Source: Candidatus Methylumidiphilus alinenensis (GTDB lineage: Bacteria; Pseudomonadota; Gammaproteobacteria; Methylococcales; Methylococcaceae). From it: a stretch of 64,000 nt of DNA. Where the stretch lies: the NCBI GenBank assembly GCA_003242955.1, contig QJPH01000314.1:1-64000 (forward strand), in the 5' to 3' direction. Below, piece by piece: positions 24,848-32,877 of the stretch (its first letter is position 1; each line of letters starts with the position of its first letter). The position numbers and the translations under genes were made by a program. The notes under the pieces were generated by a model that saw nothing but the letters and a program-made list of their open reading frames with translations, had not been told where the DNA came from and ran no database searches.

Positions 24848-27556
24848 CTATCCCTCCAGCAATACAGCGTGTGCCGCCGCCAGACGTGCCACCGGGACTC
24901 TGGGGCCGGAACAGGATACATAGGTCAGGCCAGCCTTGTGACAGAAGAAAATTGACTCGGGATGACCGCCCGCCTCGCCGCAGATACCGACCTTGAGTTC
25001 TGGCTTGGTCTGGCGTCCCTTGGTCACGGCGATTTCCATCAGTGGGCCTACACCGTTAATATCCAAAGCCTCAAAGGGGTTGTCGCTGATGATACCCTGC
25101 TCAATGTAAAGCGGTAGGAACTTATTCTCAGCATCTTCTCGTGAGAACGACAGGGCCGCCTGAGTCAGATCGTTGGTGCCGAACGAGAAGAATTCAGCCA
25201 CTTCTGCCACCTCGCTGGCTCTGACACAAGCGCTAACAGTCTCAATCATGCTTCCGAACTTAACATTCAGCTTAATGCCGGACTTGGCTTCGACCTCTGC
25301 TGTGATTTCATCCACCCATATTTTCACCTGCTTCAATTCGGCGAGATTGATGACTTGGGGCACCATGATTTCGGGATGTACATCCACACCCGCTTTTAAA
25401 CAGGCAGCGGTTGCTTCCAACACGCCGCGAATCTGCATCTTGTAGATTTCAGGATAGGTGATGCCCAGACGGACGCCGCGATGGCCGAGCATCGGGTTGA
25501 CTTCGTACAGTTCGCGGACTTTGCGCAGCATCCGTTCCTTTTTAGACAGGGAGGCGTTGATTTCATCCGGTGTCAAATCCCCACCGAGCAAAGAGCCGCC
25601 AGCGGCCAAGTGACCCTTGACGACTTTTTGATAATGCAAAATATCGTCAATGTCTTCGACCAATTGATGCTCATTGGGCAGGAATTCGTGCATCGGCGGG
25701 TCAAGCAGGCGTACCGTCACCGGGCGAGGTGCCATCGCAGTGAAGATTTGTATGAAATCATCGCGCTGAATGGGCAGCAATTTGTTCAAGGCTTCCACCC
25801 GTTCTTCGACGCTGCGCGCCAAAATCATGTCAACCACCAGAGGCAACCTTTCTGACGCATTGAACATGCGTTCTGTGCGACACAAGCCAATGCCCACCGC
25901 ACCAAACTCCACGGCCTTTTTTGCGGCATCTGGGGTATCGGCGTTGGCCATGACTTTCAAACGTGCGAAATCGTCCGCCCAACCGAGCAGCGTCTTCAGT
26001 TCTTCTGAGAACACCGAAGGGATAGTCGGGATTTCGCCCAGATAGACATTGCCAGTGCCGCCGTCTATGGTAATGATATCGCCCTCTTGCAGGATAATGT
26101 CGCCTATGGTCGCCAAGCGGGCGCGGGTGTCAACATGGATGCCCTCGGCACCTGCAACGCAAGCTTTGCCCATGCCGCGCGCAACAACGGCGGCGTGGGA
26201 GGTTTTGCCGCCACGGCTGGTCAAAATACCTTGGGCAGCGAAGAATCCATGAATGTCCTCGGGTTTGGTCTCTTCACGCACTAGGATGACTTTTTCACCC
26301 GCACGGCCCCGAATTTCTGCGTTGTCGGCATCGAACACCACGATGCCGCTAGCTGCGCCGGGTGAAGCTGGCAGACCTTGAGCCAATGGTTTTTGAACGT
26401 GTTTGGGGTCCAGGGTCGGATGCAGCAATTGTTCCAAGTCATTAGGTTTGACGCGCAGCAGAGCCTTGGTCTTGTCTATCAACCCTGCTTTTTCCATTTC
26501 CACTGAGGTGCGCACCAAGGAATGGGCATTCATTTTGCCATTGCGCGTTTGTAGGCAATAGAGCACACCCTTTTCGATGGTATATTCGTAATCTTGCACT
26601 TCCGCATAATGCTCTTCCAAGTTGTCGCGCAATTCCACCAACTGGCGATACAAGTCAGGCATTTCATTCTTCAATTCCTGCACTGGCTTAGGCGTGCGGA
26701 TGCCGGCAACCACATCCTCGCCTTGGGCGTTGACCAGGTATTCACCATACATTTCGTTGACACCCGTGGCGGGGTTGCGGGTGAAGCCCACACCGGTGGC
26801 GCAATCGTTGCCCAAGTTGCCGAACACCATCGTCACAACATTGACGGCGGTTCCGTTTGCCATAGCCGGGGTAATTTTAAATTCGCGGCGATAATCGACG
26901 GCGCGTTTGCCCATCCATGAGTTGAACACCGCCTTGATGGCGATTTCCAGTTGTTCGTAAACATCTTCCGGGAATGGCTTACCGATGTGGCTGCGGACGA
27001 CATTCAGGAAACGCTCGCTAACATCTTTCAGGTGTTCCGCATTTAAGCCAATATCCGCCTTGACACCGGCTTGGCGTTTCACCTCATCAAACTGTTCGTC
27101 GAACAATTCGTCTGGCACTCCCAAAGCCACTTTGCCAAACAGTTGGATGAATCGGCGGTAGGCATCATAACCGAAGCGTTCGTTCTGCGTCTGCGCAATC
27201 AGACCTGGCAGAGTCGATGCGTTCAGCCCAAGGTTGAGGATGGTGTCCATCATGCCTGGCATGGACATCGCCGAACCCGAACGCACTGAAACCAATAAAG
27301 GGTTTTCAGCACCGCCAAAACTTTTTCCCGTGGCTTGTTCCAAGGCTTGGACGTGACCATTGACTTCATCCATCAAACCTTCTGGCAAACCTTGCAAATC
27401 TTGATATTCCAAGCAGGCCTCCGTGGTGATGACGAAGCCCGGCGGCACATTCAGGCCAAACTGGGTCATCTCGCAAAGGTTGGCGCCCTTGCCGCCGAGA
27501 AGATGCTTGTTTTTGCCATCACCTTCCGCAAATGAAAAAACGTATTTCTTACTCAT
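24848..27556 (-). CDS. ppdK: Pyruvate, phosphate dikinase
   Basis: A 902-aa cytoplasmic enzyme that interconverts pyruvate + ATP + Pi and PEP + AMP + PPi. The N-terminal ATP-grasp domain (LGGKGANLCEMTQFGLNVPPG) is followed by the phosphohistidine domain (TSRGGKTSHAAVVARGMGKA, catalytic His) and the C-terminal TIM barrel (FGTNDLTQ, VGICGEAGGHP with catalytic Cys). Full length for the family. The start has an AAGGAG ribosome-binding site. In type I methanotrophs PpdK works with pyrophosphate-dependent glycolysis. It is the last gene of a four-gene unit with AtpC-like, cytidylate-kinase-like and LOG proteins. Confidence 0.97.
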   Translation of the reverse strand: MSKKYVFSFAEGDGKNKHLLGGKGANLCEMTQFGLNVPPGFVITTEACLEYQDLQGLPEGLMDEVNGHVQALEQATGKSFGGAENPLLVSVRSGSAMSMPGMMDTILNLGLNASTLPGLIAQTQNERFGYDAYRRFIQLFGKVALGVPDELFDEQFDEVKRQAGVKADIGLNAEHLKDVSERFLNVVRSHIGKPFPEDVYEQLEIAIKAVFNSWMGKRAVDYRREFKITPAMANGTAVNVVTMVFGNLGNDCATGVGFTRNPATGVNEMYGEYLVNAQGEDVVAGIRTPKPVQELKNEMPDLYRQLVELRDNLEEHYAEVQDYEYTIEKGVLYCLQTRNGKMNAHSLVRTSVEMEKAGLIDKTKALLRVKPNDLEQLLHPTLDPKHVQKPLAQGLPASPGAASGIVVFDADNAEIRGRAGEKVILVREETKPEDIHGFFAAQGILTSRGGKTSHAAVVARGMGKACVAGAEGIHVDTRARLATIGDIILQEGDIITIDGGTGNVYLGEIPTIPSVFSEELKTLLGWADDFARLKVMANADTPDAAKKAVEFGAVGIGLCRTERMFNASERLPLVVDMILARSVEERVEALNKLLPIQRDDFIQIFTAMAPRPVTVRLLDPPMHEFLPNEHQLVEDIDDILHYQKVVKGHLAAGGSLLGGDLTPDEINASLSKKERMLRKVRELYEVNPMLGHRGVRLGITYPEIYKMQIRGVLEATAACLKAGVDVHPEIMVPQVINLAELKQVKIWVDEITAEVEAKSGIKLNVKFGSMIETVSACVRASEVAEVAEFFSFGTNDLTQAALSFSREDAENKFLPLYIEQGIISDNPFEALDINGVGPLMEIAVTKGRQTKPELKVGICGEAGGHPESIFFCHKAGLTYVSCSGPRVPVARLAAAHAVLLEG

Positions 27557-27616
27557 AATAATCTCCTTGGGTTGAAAAAAGGCAAAGTGTATGGGCCAAA
27601 AAAACGTATCAAGCCA

Positions 27617-28075
27617 TTATTTGCGTTTACCGTTTAATTTAGCCATTTCGATATGTTCGAGCACCCGCAACTGGGCGAGTGCCTTGAGTAATTCCAACTT
27701 AGCGACATCTCGCACACTGTCGATGGCGCTAGTCTTGAGTACTTGTTCGGCATTGGCCTTCGCGTCCACGGCGGACTCCCGGTCAATTTCGTTTGAACGC
27801 AGCATTTGATCGGCAAGAACTGTCACATTGGAGTTTTTCACCTCCAAGTAACCGCCTGAAACATAATAGATGAGGCGTTCGTTTTGGACGGTTTCCAGAC
27901 GGATTTCACCGGGCTGGAGCTTGCTTAGAAAAGGCGCGTGGCGAGGCAAAATACAGACTTCCCCAAAGGCAGCAGGCGCAACCAAGCTGAAGCAAGACCC
28001 CATAAATATCTGTTGCCCTACATCGGCGATTTCCACCTGTAGAGTGCTACGAGTATCGGAGTTTATGCCTTGCAC
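27617..28075 (-). CDS. atpC: F1 ATP synthase epsilon subunit-like protein (solitary)
   Basis: A 152-aa protein with the epsilon-subunit layout: N-terminal beta-sandwich (LQVEIADVGQQIFMGSCFSL, AFGEVCILPRHAPFLSKLQPG, VSGGYLEVKNSNVTVLAD) and a C-terminal two-helix part (EIDRESAVDAKANAEQVL). It is not next to other ATP synthase genes, so it is probably a second, specialised copy. GTG start, supported by AAGGAG eight bases before, overlapping the end of the upstream gene by 13 bp. A link to PpdK (ATP/AMP/PPi balance) is inferred only from the operon. Confidence 0.85.
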   Translation of the reverse strand: MQGINSDTRSTLQVEIADVGQQIFMGSCFSLVAPAAFGEVCILPRHAPFLSKLQPGEIRLETVQNERLIYYVSGGYLEVKNSNVTVLADQMLRSNEIDRESAVDAKANAEQVLKTSAIDSVRDVAKLELLKALAQLRVLEHIEMAKLNGKRK

Positions 28076-28785
28076 AAAGGAATCTCCTTGAACAGGCCCG
28101 CCTCTCGCATAGCCAGCAAGATCACCGCAGAGGCCCCTTCTGCTGGAATGTGGTCGGTATTAAGCACCAGATCGAAGTTCTTGGCGAACTCCAAAGAACA
28201 ATGCTCAATCCTGTCACTGTAAAGATCGACGACTGCTTTGTGCCGTTTGTTATTGATCTCAAATACCTTATGTTCGGCCTTCTGCAACGGGATGTCGAAC
28301 TCTTCAGCGATGCGATGCGCACAAACAACTTTAGAACCCACGACGCGGACCCGGAATATCGGTTTGCCTGAAAGAATCAAGTGCGCACCCCGACCCATGA
28401 TGATGCAGTTGTTGCGCGAAAGCTCATCCACTACGTTGCAAAGGTGGCGACGGTAATCATTCAGCGTGGCCGGGTTGCCGCTGATTAAGCTGTACAGGAA
28501 AGCACTGAGACCCGCGCTAGACTGTTCGTCGTGAGGCTCGAAATGGTATTTTTCCGTCTTGGCATTTTTGGCAACCCTATCGAGGATTTCCTGGTCATAT
28601 ACCGGTATGCCCAAGGAATGCGAAAGCTTTTCCGCGATTAGCTCACCCAACGCCCCGTAATCACGGGATATGGTAATCACCAGGGAATGGGGTTCTTCTT
28701 CGTGTCTTCGATGGAGGTGGGTTTTGGCTTCAAAATCTTTGGCAAGGACGCTTTTCAAATAAGTCAAAGGGTCGATGATGGGCAT
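28063..28785 (-). CDS. Cytidylate kinase-like family protein
   Basis: A 240-aa protein of the cytidylate-kinase-like P-loop group. The start of the kinase fold is VITISRDYGALGELIAEKLS, where the GALGE stretch replaces the canonical GxxGxGK P-loop, then IPVYDQEILDRVA, CIIMGRGAHLIL and FRVRVVGSKVVCAHRIAEEF. C-terminal residues YSDRIEHCSLEFAKNFDLVLNTD match the LID/nucleotide-binding part. The usual P-loop lysine is not evident, so activity is uncertain. Lies between the LOG gene (24 bp gap) and atpC. Confidence 0.8.
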   Translation of the reverse strand: MPIIDPLTYLKSVLAKDFEAKTHLHRRHEEEPHSLVITISRDYGALGELIAEKLSHSLGIPVYDQEILDRVAKNAKTEKYHFEPHDEQSSAGLSAFLYSLISGNPATLNDYRRHLCNVVDELSRNNCIIMGRGAHLILSGKPIFRVRVVGSKVVCAHRIAEEFDIPLQKAEHKVFEINNKRHKAVVDLYSDRIEHCSLEFAKNFDLVLNTDHIPAEGASAVILLAMREAGLFKEIPLCKA

Positions 28786-28809
28786 GGATGGGGTTCCTAT
28801 TGAGTTTTC

Positions 28810-29517
28810 TTAAGTCTCGTAATCAAGAGTCCCGCGCCGACCGGACTGGCCCGGAGGCAAGGCTTCGGAGGATTTGCATTGATTCCTATCGCGATGTCGG
28901 TTCATGATGGCGACCACTTCGTAAGGGTCGTCTGTGATGGAGATCAATCCCAGTTCATCGGGATCAATCATTTTGTCGGCTAGAGCCTTGGTCTTGATCC
29001 ATTCCACAAGCCCTGACCAGTATTCGGAGCCAAATAAGATCAACGGCATCCTACGGGTCTTGTGCGTTTGCATTAGAGTAAGTGCCTCGAAAAACTCGTC
29101 CATGGTGCCAAACCCGCCCGGTAAACAAACATAACCGATTGAATATTTGATGAACATGACTTTACGGACAAAAAAATAGCGAAACTCCAACTCCAAACTC
29201 TGGTAGGGGTTGGGTTTTTGTTCGGCAGGCAATTCGATGTTCAGTCCGATGGACGTGCTGTTTTTGAGCCAAGCACCCTTATTGGCTGCCTCCATGATGC
29301 CAGACCCTCCACCGGTTATTATTGTATAACCCTCGGAGGCAAGCAGACTAGCGATACTTTGCGCAGCGTTGTAGTACACTGAACCCGGCTCGACGCGGGC
29401 TGACCCGAATATCGAAACTGCAAATTGTACTTGCGCCAATTTATCGAATCCTTCGATGAATTCACTCATGATGCGGAACATCCGCCAGGATTCGTCGCCT
29501 TTTAGGTCTTCAATCAT
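28810..29517 (-). CDS. LOG family (TIGR00730-type) protein
   Basis: A 235-aa Rossmann-fold protein of the LONELY GUY / PpnN group, which hydrolyses nucleoside monophosphates to base and ribose 5-phosphate. Motifs: SIFGSARVEPGS near the start, GGGSGIMEAANKGAW and PGGFGTMDEFFEALTL (the PGGxGTxxE signature). It is the first gene of the LOG - kinase-like - AtpC - PpdK unit. The tail after residue 200 is basic and may be disordered. Nucleotide hydrolysis is expected from the motif. The true substrate is unknown. Confidence 0.88.
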   Translation of the reverse strand: MIEDLKGDESWRMFRIMSEFIEGFDKLAQVQFAVSIFGSARVEPGSVYYNAAQSIASLLASEGYTIITGGGSGIMEAANKGAWLKNSTSIGLNIELPAEQKPNPYQSLELEFRYFFVRKVMFIKYSIGYVCLPGGFGTMDEFFEALTLMQTHKTRRMPLILFGSEYWSGLVEWIKTKALADKMIDPDELGLISITDDPYEVVAIMNRHRDRNQCKSSEALPPGQSGRRGTLDYET

Positions 29518-29617
29518 ACAGATAAAGCGTTTTCCACATCTAATAATTACTTGTTGAATCTCATGGTCCTACAAACCCCCTAAATCAACGGCTTGTTCCT
29601 ATAGTCGTCATTCGTAG

Positions 29618-29638
29618 GGGCGGGTTCCAAACCCGCCC
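29618..29638. terminator. GGGCGGGTTCCAAACCCGCCC hairpin after rdgB
   Basis: Perfect small palindrome three bases beyond the rdgB stop (minus strand). Same repeat as at 11922 and 38719. It may serve as terminator. Confidence 0.6.
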
Positions 29639-29641
29639 ATA

Positions 29642-30253
29642 TTAATCTTTACCAAAATGTAAATTCCTAGCCAGCACCCGCAACGCCTGACCCCGATGGC
29701 TCAGTCTATTCTTAACTTCCGGCGGCAATTCGGCGGAGGCGCAACCCTGTTCTGGCACGAAAAATAGTGGGTCGTAGCCGAAACCATTTTTGCCCCGTGT
29801 TTTCCGTAAGATTCTGCCTTCCCAAGCAGCATCGGCTACTATTGGATCAGTGTCTTCGGCATCCCGCACATACACCATCACACAACGAAAACGCGCTGAC
29901 CGTTTGTCATCCTCCACCCCCGCCAATTCCCTTAACAACTTCGCATTATTTTCTTGATCGCCCACACCCACACCGGCATAACGGGCTGAAAACACACCCG
30001 GTGCTCCTCCTAAAGCATCCACCTCCAGGCCGGAATCGTCGGCGATGGCAGGCAACCCGCCCAACCTCGCCGCATGGCGAGCCTTAATCAGGGCATTTTC
30101 CAAAAAAGTCTGCCCGGTTTCCTCGGCTTCTTCATTAGTAAACAACGCTTGTGGCAGGATTTCAATGTTTAGCTCATCTAACAGCGATTGGATTTCGCGG
30201 ATTTTACCGGGGTTGTTGGAGGCGAGGATGATTTTTTTCAGAATTTTCAGCAT
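29642..30253 (-). CDS. rdgB: XTP/dITP pyrophosphatase RdgB (HAM1)
   Basis: A 203-aa cytoplasmic enzyme that removes non-canonical purine nucleotides (ITP, XTP) by hydrolysis to the monophosphate, keeping them out of DNA and RNA. Signature residues: IILASNNPGKIREI at the start, IADDSGLEVDALGGAPGVFSA and GKNGFGYDPLFFVPE. Full length. It stands upstream of the LOG operon, separated by 124 bp and a hairpin. Confidence 0.95.
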   Translation of the reverse strand: MLKILKKIILASNNPGKIREIQSLLDELNIEILPQALFTNEEAEETGQTFLENALIKARHAARLGGLPAIADDSGLEVDALGGAPGVFSARYAGVGVGDQENNAKLLRELAGVEDDKRSARFRCVMVYVRDAEDTDPIVADAAWEGRILRKTRGKNGFGYDPLFFVPEQGCASAELPPEVKNRLSHRGQALRVLARNLHFGKD

Positions 30254-31758
30254 CTGATAATTAAATAGTAGAACTCAGTTGTGCCAACTTTGTCTTTTAA
30301 AAATTGGCTTGGTTGGGTATTCATTATTATATTGATTTATTAAGAAGAAAATTCTGTACAAAGTAACCGATGCTTTAGGTCTTAAACACCATCGCTCGTT
30401 GTTAGAAGTCCCACTGGGCTAGGAATCGCCGTCATTCCGGCCGGGATGCCGGACAAATCGGCAGGATAGCCGATTTGCACGGCTTCGCCGCCCGAAGGGT
30501 AAGGGACATGGATGTCCCTTATGCATCCAGTGCCATGGATGGTAACTAGCCGTTTGCACGAGTGTTTGGTTTTTTACTGTTGCTGGTTCCCAAGCTCCAG
30601 CTCTTATCGTTATACACAAGTCCGGGCAAGTCCGAAAAACCGTCATTTCGGCAGGGATGCCGAAATCCAGGCCAAGGACGGTAACCACTCGGCTGTGCAA
30701 GTGCTTGATTCAGATAGCTTGCCAGTCCGTAGTTGAACTGGTTCCCAAGCACCGGCTCTCGCCGTTATACACAAGTCCGACCGAGCAAGAAACGTCGTCA
30801 TTCCGGCAGGGATTGCCGGAATCCAGAAGCCATGGAGGGCAACTCGTCGTTTAGCAAGTGTTTGATTTTGTTAATTCCAAATCAACAACTTCACCTCCCT
30901 GTGGACTGGATGCATGAGAGACATCCATGTCTCTCACCCTTCGGGCGGCGAAGCCGTGCAAATCGGCTGTCCTGCCGATTTGTCCGGCAATTCCTGCCTT
31001 AATGACATACCCCCCAACACTTTTGTATAACGACGAGATATCCAGCTTGAGAAAACCTTTGCCTCGCAAGTTCTATGTTATTTAACACCGGAAGCAGGAG
31101 CTTCCAATGCCGCATTCCCAAGCTGGAGCTTGGGAACGAGCAGAATCGCTCGTAGTTAGTAACCGTTCACTCCCTCTGCCTTTTGTGCTGGTTCCCAAGT
31201 TCCAGTTCCCATCGGCATACACAAGTCCGGCTAAGCCAGAAAAGCCGTCATTTCGGCAGGGATGCCGAAATCCAGGCCATGGACGGTAGCCAGCCAGTTG
31301 TGCAAGTGCTTGATTAAGATTACTTGCCAGCCAGTAGTTTCACGTCCTTGGACACCGGGACATCTATCGTGGTCCGTAGTTTGCCATCCGTGAACGCTGG
31401 ACTTCGGCATCCGTGCCGAAATGACGAGTCTCCAACATTTGTGTATCACGATGAGAGATGGTACTTGGGAGCTAGTAGAAGTTAAATTGGAGAGCGTATT
31501 AGACTTTATCGGAAACCTAGTTAGTGGTCTCGCCGCTGCTGGATTAGTGGAAGGTTTCCGATGAAGTCTATTCTTCAAGGATTTTGTGAATTTCTTCAAC
31601 GATTGGGGCTTACCACATGATTACACCTTAAGTAGTTCCTGCGGAGTACAGATTTTAGGCGGTTTAAAAAAATGGAGGCCGGTCTAGCCTTTTACCTATA
31701 GTGTAAAATTTAAATAAAAAAAACAGGGCCTTACCTCTTTCTTCCTCAACGCACCCAA
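30254..31758. repeat. 1.5-kb gene-free cluster of dispersed repeats
   Basis: From 30426 to about 31480 the DNA is built almost entirely from modules seen elsewhere: CGTCATTCCGGCNGGGAT palindromes (30428, 30795), CGTCATTTCGGCAGGGATGC palindromes (about 30642, 31247, 31399), GTTCCCAAGCTCCAGCTCT..ATACACAAGTCCGG modules (about 30585, 30750, 31190), and ATCGGCAGGATAGCCGATTT hairpins. They are arranged head-to-tail with little unique sequence. The last part (31501-31574) has the 18-bp inverted repeat also found beside yefM. No coding sequence supported. Confidence 0.85.
31501..31574. repeat. Inverted pair of the TTTCCGAT repeat, left side of yoeB
   Basis: AGACTTTATCGGAAACCT (31501-31518) and GAAGGTTTCCGATGAAGTCTATTCT (31550-31574) are inverted copies of one sequence. 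A third copy lies at 32308-32332 on the other side of the toxin-antitoxin genes. Confidence 0.85.
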
Positions 31759-32022
31759 CTAACCATCATAATGAAAGCGGCAGGCAATAATCACCAACTC
31801 ATTATCCGTTGCCCGGTATACAAGTCGGTGAGTATCGTCGATACGTCTTGACCAATAACCGGACAGATTGCTGCGTAAAGGCTCAGGCTTGCCGATGCCT
31901 TCAAACGGCTCTCGCGCCGCCGCCGAAATTAAAGAGTTAATACGCTTGAGTGTTTTTCTGTCTTGCTCCTGCCAGTATAAATACGCTTCCCATGCGTCTG
32001 GTACAAAACGAATGCAACGCAC
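31759..32022 (-). CDS. yoeB: YoeB-type toxin (Txe/YoeB family mRNA interferase)
   Basis: An 87-aa RelE-fold ribonuclease that cuts mRNA at the ribosome when freed from its antitoxin. The YoeB core [19 protein letters not shown] and [11 protein letters not shown] is intact, with catalytic candidates Glu47, Arg66 and His84 (CRFHYDG ending, as in characterised YoeB). Full length. It begins 2 bp after the antitoxin gene, so the two are co-translated and the antitoxin is made first. Confidence 0.95.
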   Translation of the reverse strand: MRCIRFVPDAWEAYLYWQEQDRKTLKRINSLISAAAREPFEGIGKPEPLRSNLSGYWSRRIDDTHRLVYRATDNELVIIACRFHYDG

Positions 32023-32024
32023 GA

Positions 32025-32288
32025 TTAACCATCATCGGAAGTCAGTTTATGGACTTGAGACAATCCAGCCTTGTCTTGGCGAATCGCCCGCGCCAATGCA
32101 TCTGCGTTGGCTGGGGTGGAAAGCAAATGCAAGGTTTCCATCATGCTATTGTAATAATCAAGGGACATGACTACGGCATCGCCTTCGTTGTCTCGGCGGC
32201 TGATAACGGTGACATCGGCATCTTTCTGCACGTCATCCAATATAGATTTAAGTGTTTGGCGTGCATGGGAGTAAGTAACAACTCTCAT
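32025..32288 (-). CDS. yefM: YefM-type antitoxin (Phd/YefM family)
   Basis: An 87-aa antitoxin: N-terminal DNA-binding half ([44 protein letters not shown]) that represses its own operon, and a flexible C-terminal half ([19 protein letters not shown]) that wraps the toxin. Only 52 bp separate it from the zinc-ribbon gene upstream. The GGTTTCCGAT repeat is in that gap. Confidence 0.95.
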   Translation of the reverse strand: MRVVTYSHARQTLKSILDDVQKDADVTVISRRDNEGDAVVMSLDYYNSMMETLHLLSTPANADALARAIRQDKAGLSQVHKLTSDDG

Positions 32289-32307
32289 ATTATCAACTCA
32301 TTATTCT

Positions 32308-32332
32308 GAAGGTTTCCGATAAAGTCTATTCT
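32308..32332. repeat. TTTCCGAT repeat, right side of yefM
   Basis: GAAGGTTTCCGATAAAGTCTATTCT differs at one of 25 positions from the copy at 31550-31574, and 18 of its bases are the exact complement of 31501-31518. Confidence 0.85.
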
Positions 32333-32340
32333 ACTCCGCC

Positions 32341-32877
32341 TTATGCCTCATGCCTTGGAAAAGTCTGTTTCAGCTTGAACCACACTTTCTTTGTCAATTT
32401 GACTATCCGGTCTATCATCACGCCCGCTTGCGCCATGCCTTCCGTGGCAGGTTCTTCTTGTAAGACTTCGGCAACCGTCACCAGTGCGTTGGCTTGCACA
32501 GGCTGTTCTTCAGCGATTGTCTCTGGTTCCTCCTCATCAAACGGCAATTCCGTCCAATCAAGCTGTTCGTACTGTTCCTTAACGACCTCAGGTTGAACCG
32601 GAAAATCGCTTAGCTCAATAGCATCGGCATCAAGTGTGGCCGGTTGGAGTAGAAAGCCCTGCACCAGCAAGGCCAAAGGTTCCCGCTTAAGCCGCAAGGA
32701 TGCTTCCACGGCTTGCAGGGCCAGTACCTCGTCGCCTGTTGCCAGAAGCGCGATAGACCGCTTAAGCCAGGCAACCGCATCAGACTCGATAGCCATTAAT
32801 CGTGTAAGGTCGGTCTTACAACGAGGACACACAGGGTCTTGCCGCAATCTGGCCTGGCAGGTGGGGCAGCGTTCCAT
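32341..32877 (-). CDS. Zinc-ribbon protein of the Hsp70 operon
   Basis: A 178-aa protein. The N-terminus has a four-cysteine zinc ribbon (CPTCQARLRQDPVCPRCKTD, C4/C7/C17/C20). A short helical region with TPR character (AWLKRSIALLATGDEVLALQAVEASLRLK) follows, then an acidic Pro/Glu-rich linker (about residues 100-135) and a basic end (IVKLTKKVWFKLKQTFPRHEA). It begins on the last base of the Hsp70 stop codon (TGATG overlap), so it is translationally coupled to Hsp70. No named family. A role in substrate recognition is inference. Confidence 0.75.
   Translation of the reverse strand: MERCPTCQARLRQDPVCPRCKTDLTRLMAIESDAVAWLKRSIALLATGDEVLALQAVEASLRLKREPLALLVQGFLLQPATLDADAIELSDFPVQPEVVKEQYEQLDWTELPFDEEEPETIAEEQPVQANALVTVAEVLQEEPATEGMAQAGVMIDRIVKLTKKVWFKLKQTFPRHEA

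Noticed and set aside
30419-31599. Several open frames of 60-120 codons in the repeat cluster
   Set aside because: All consist of repeat translations, with no ribosome-binding sites and no protein-like composition.
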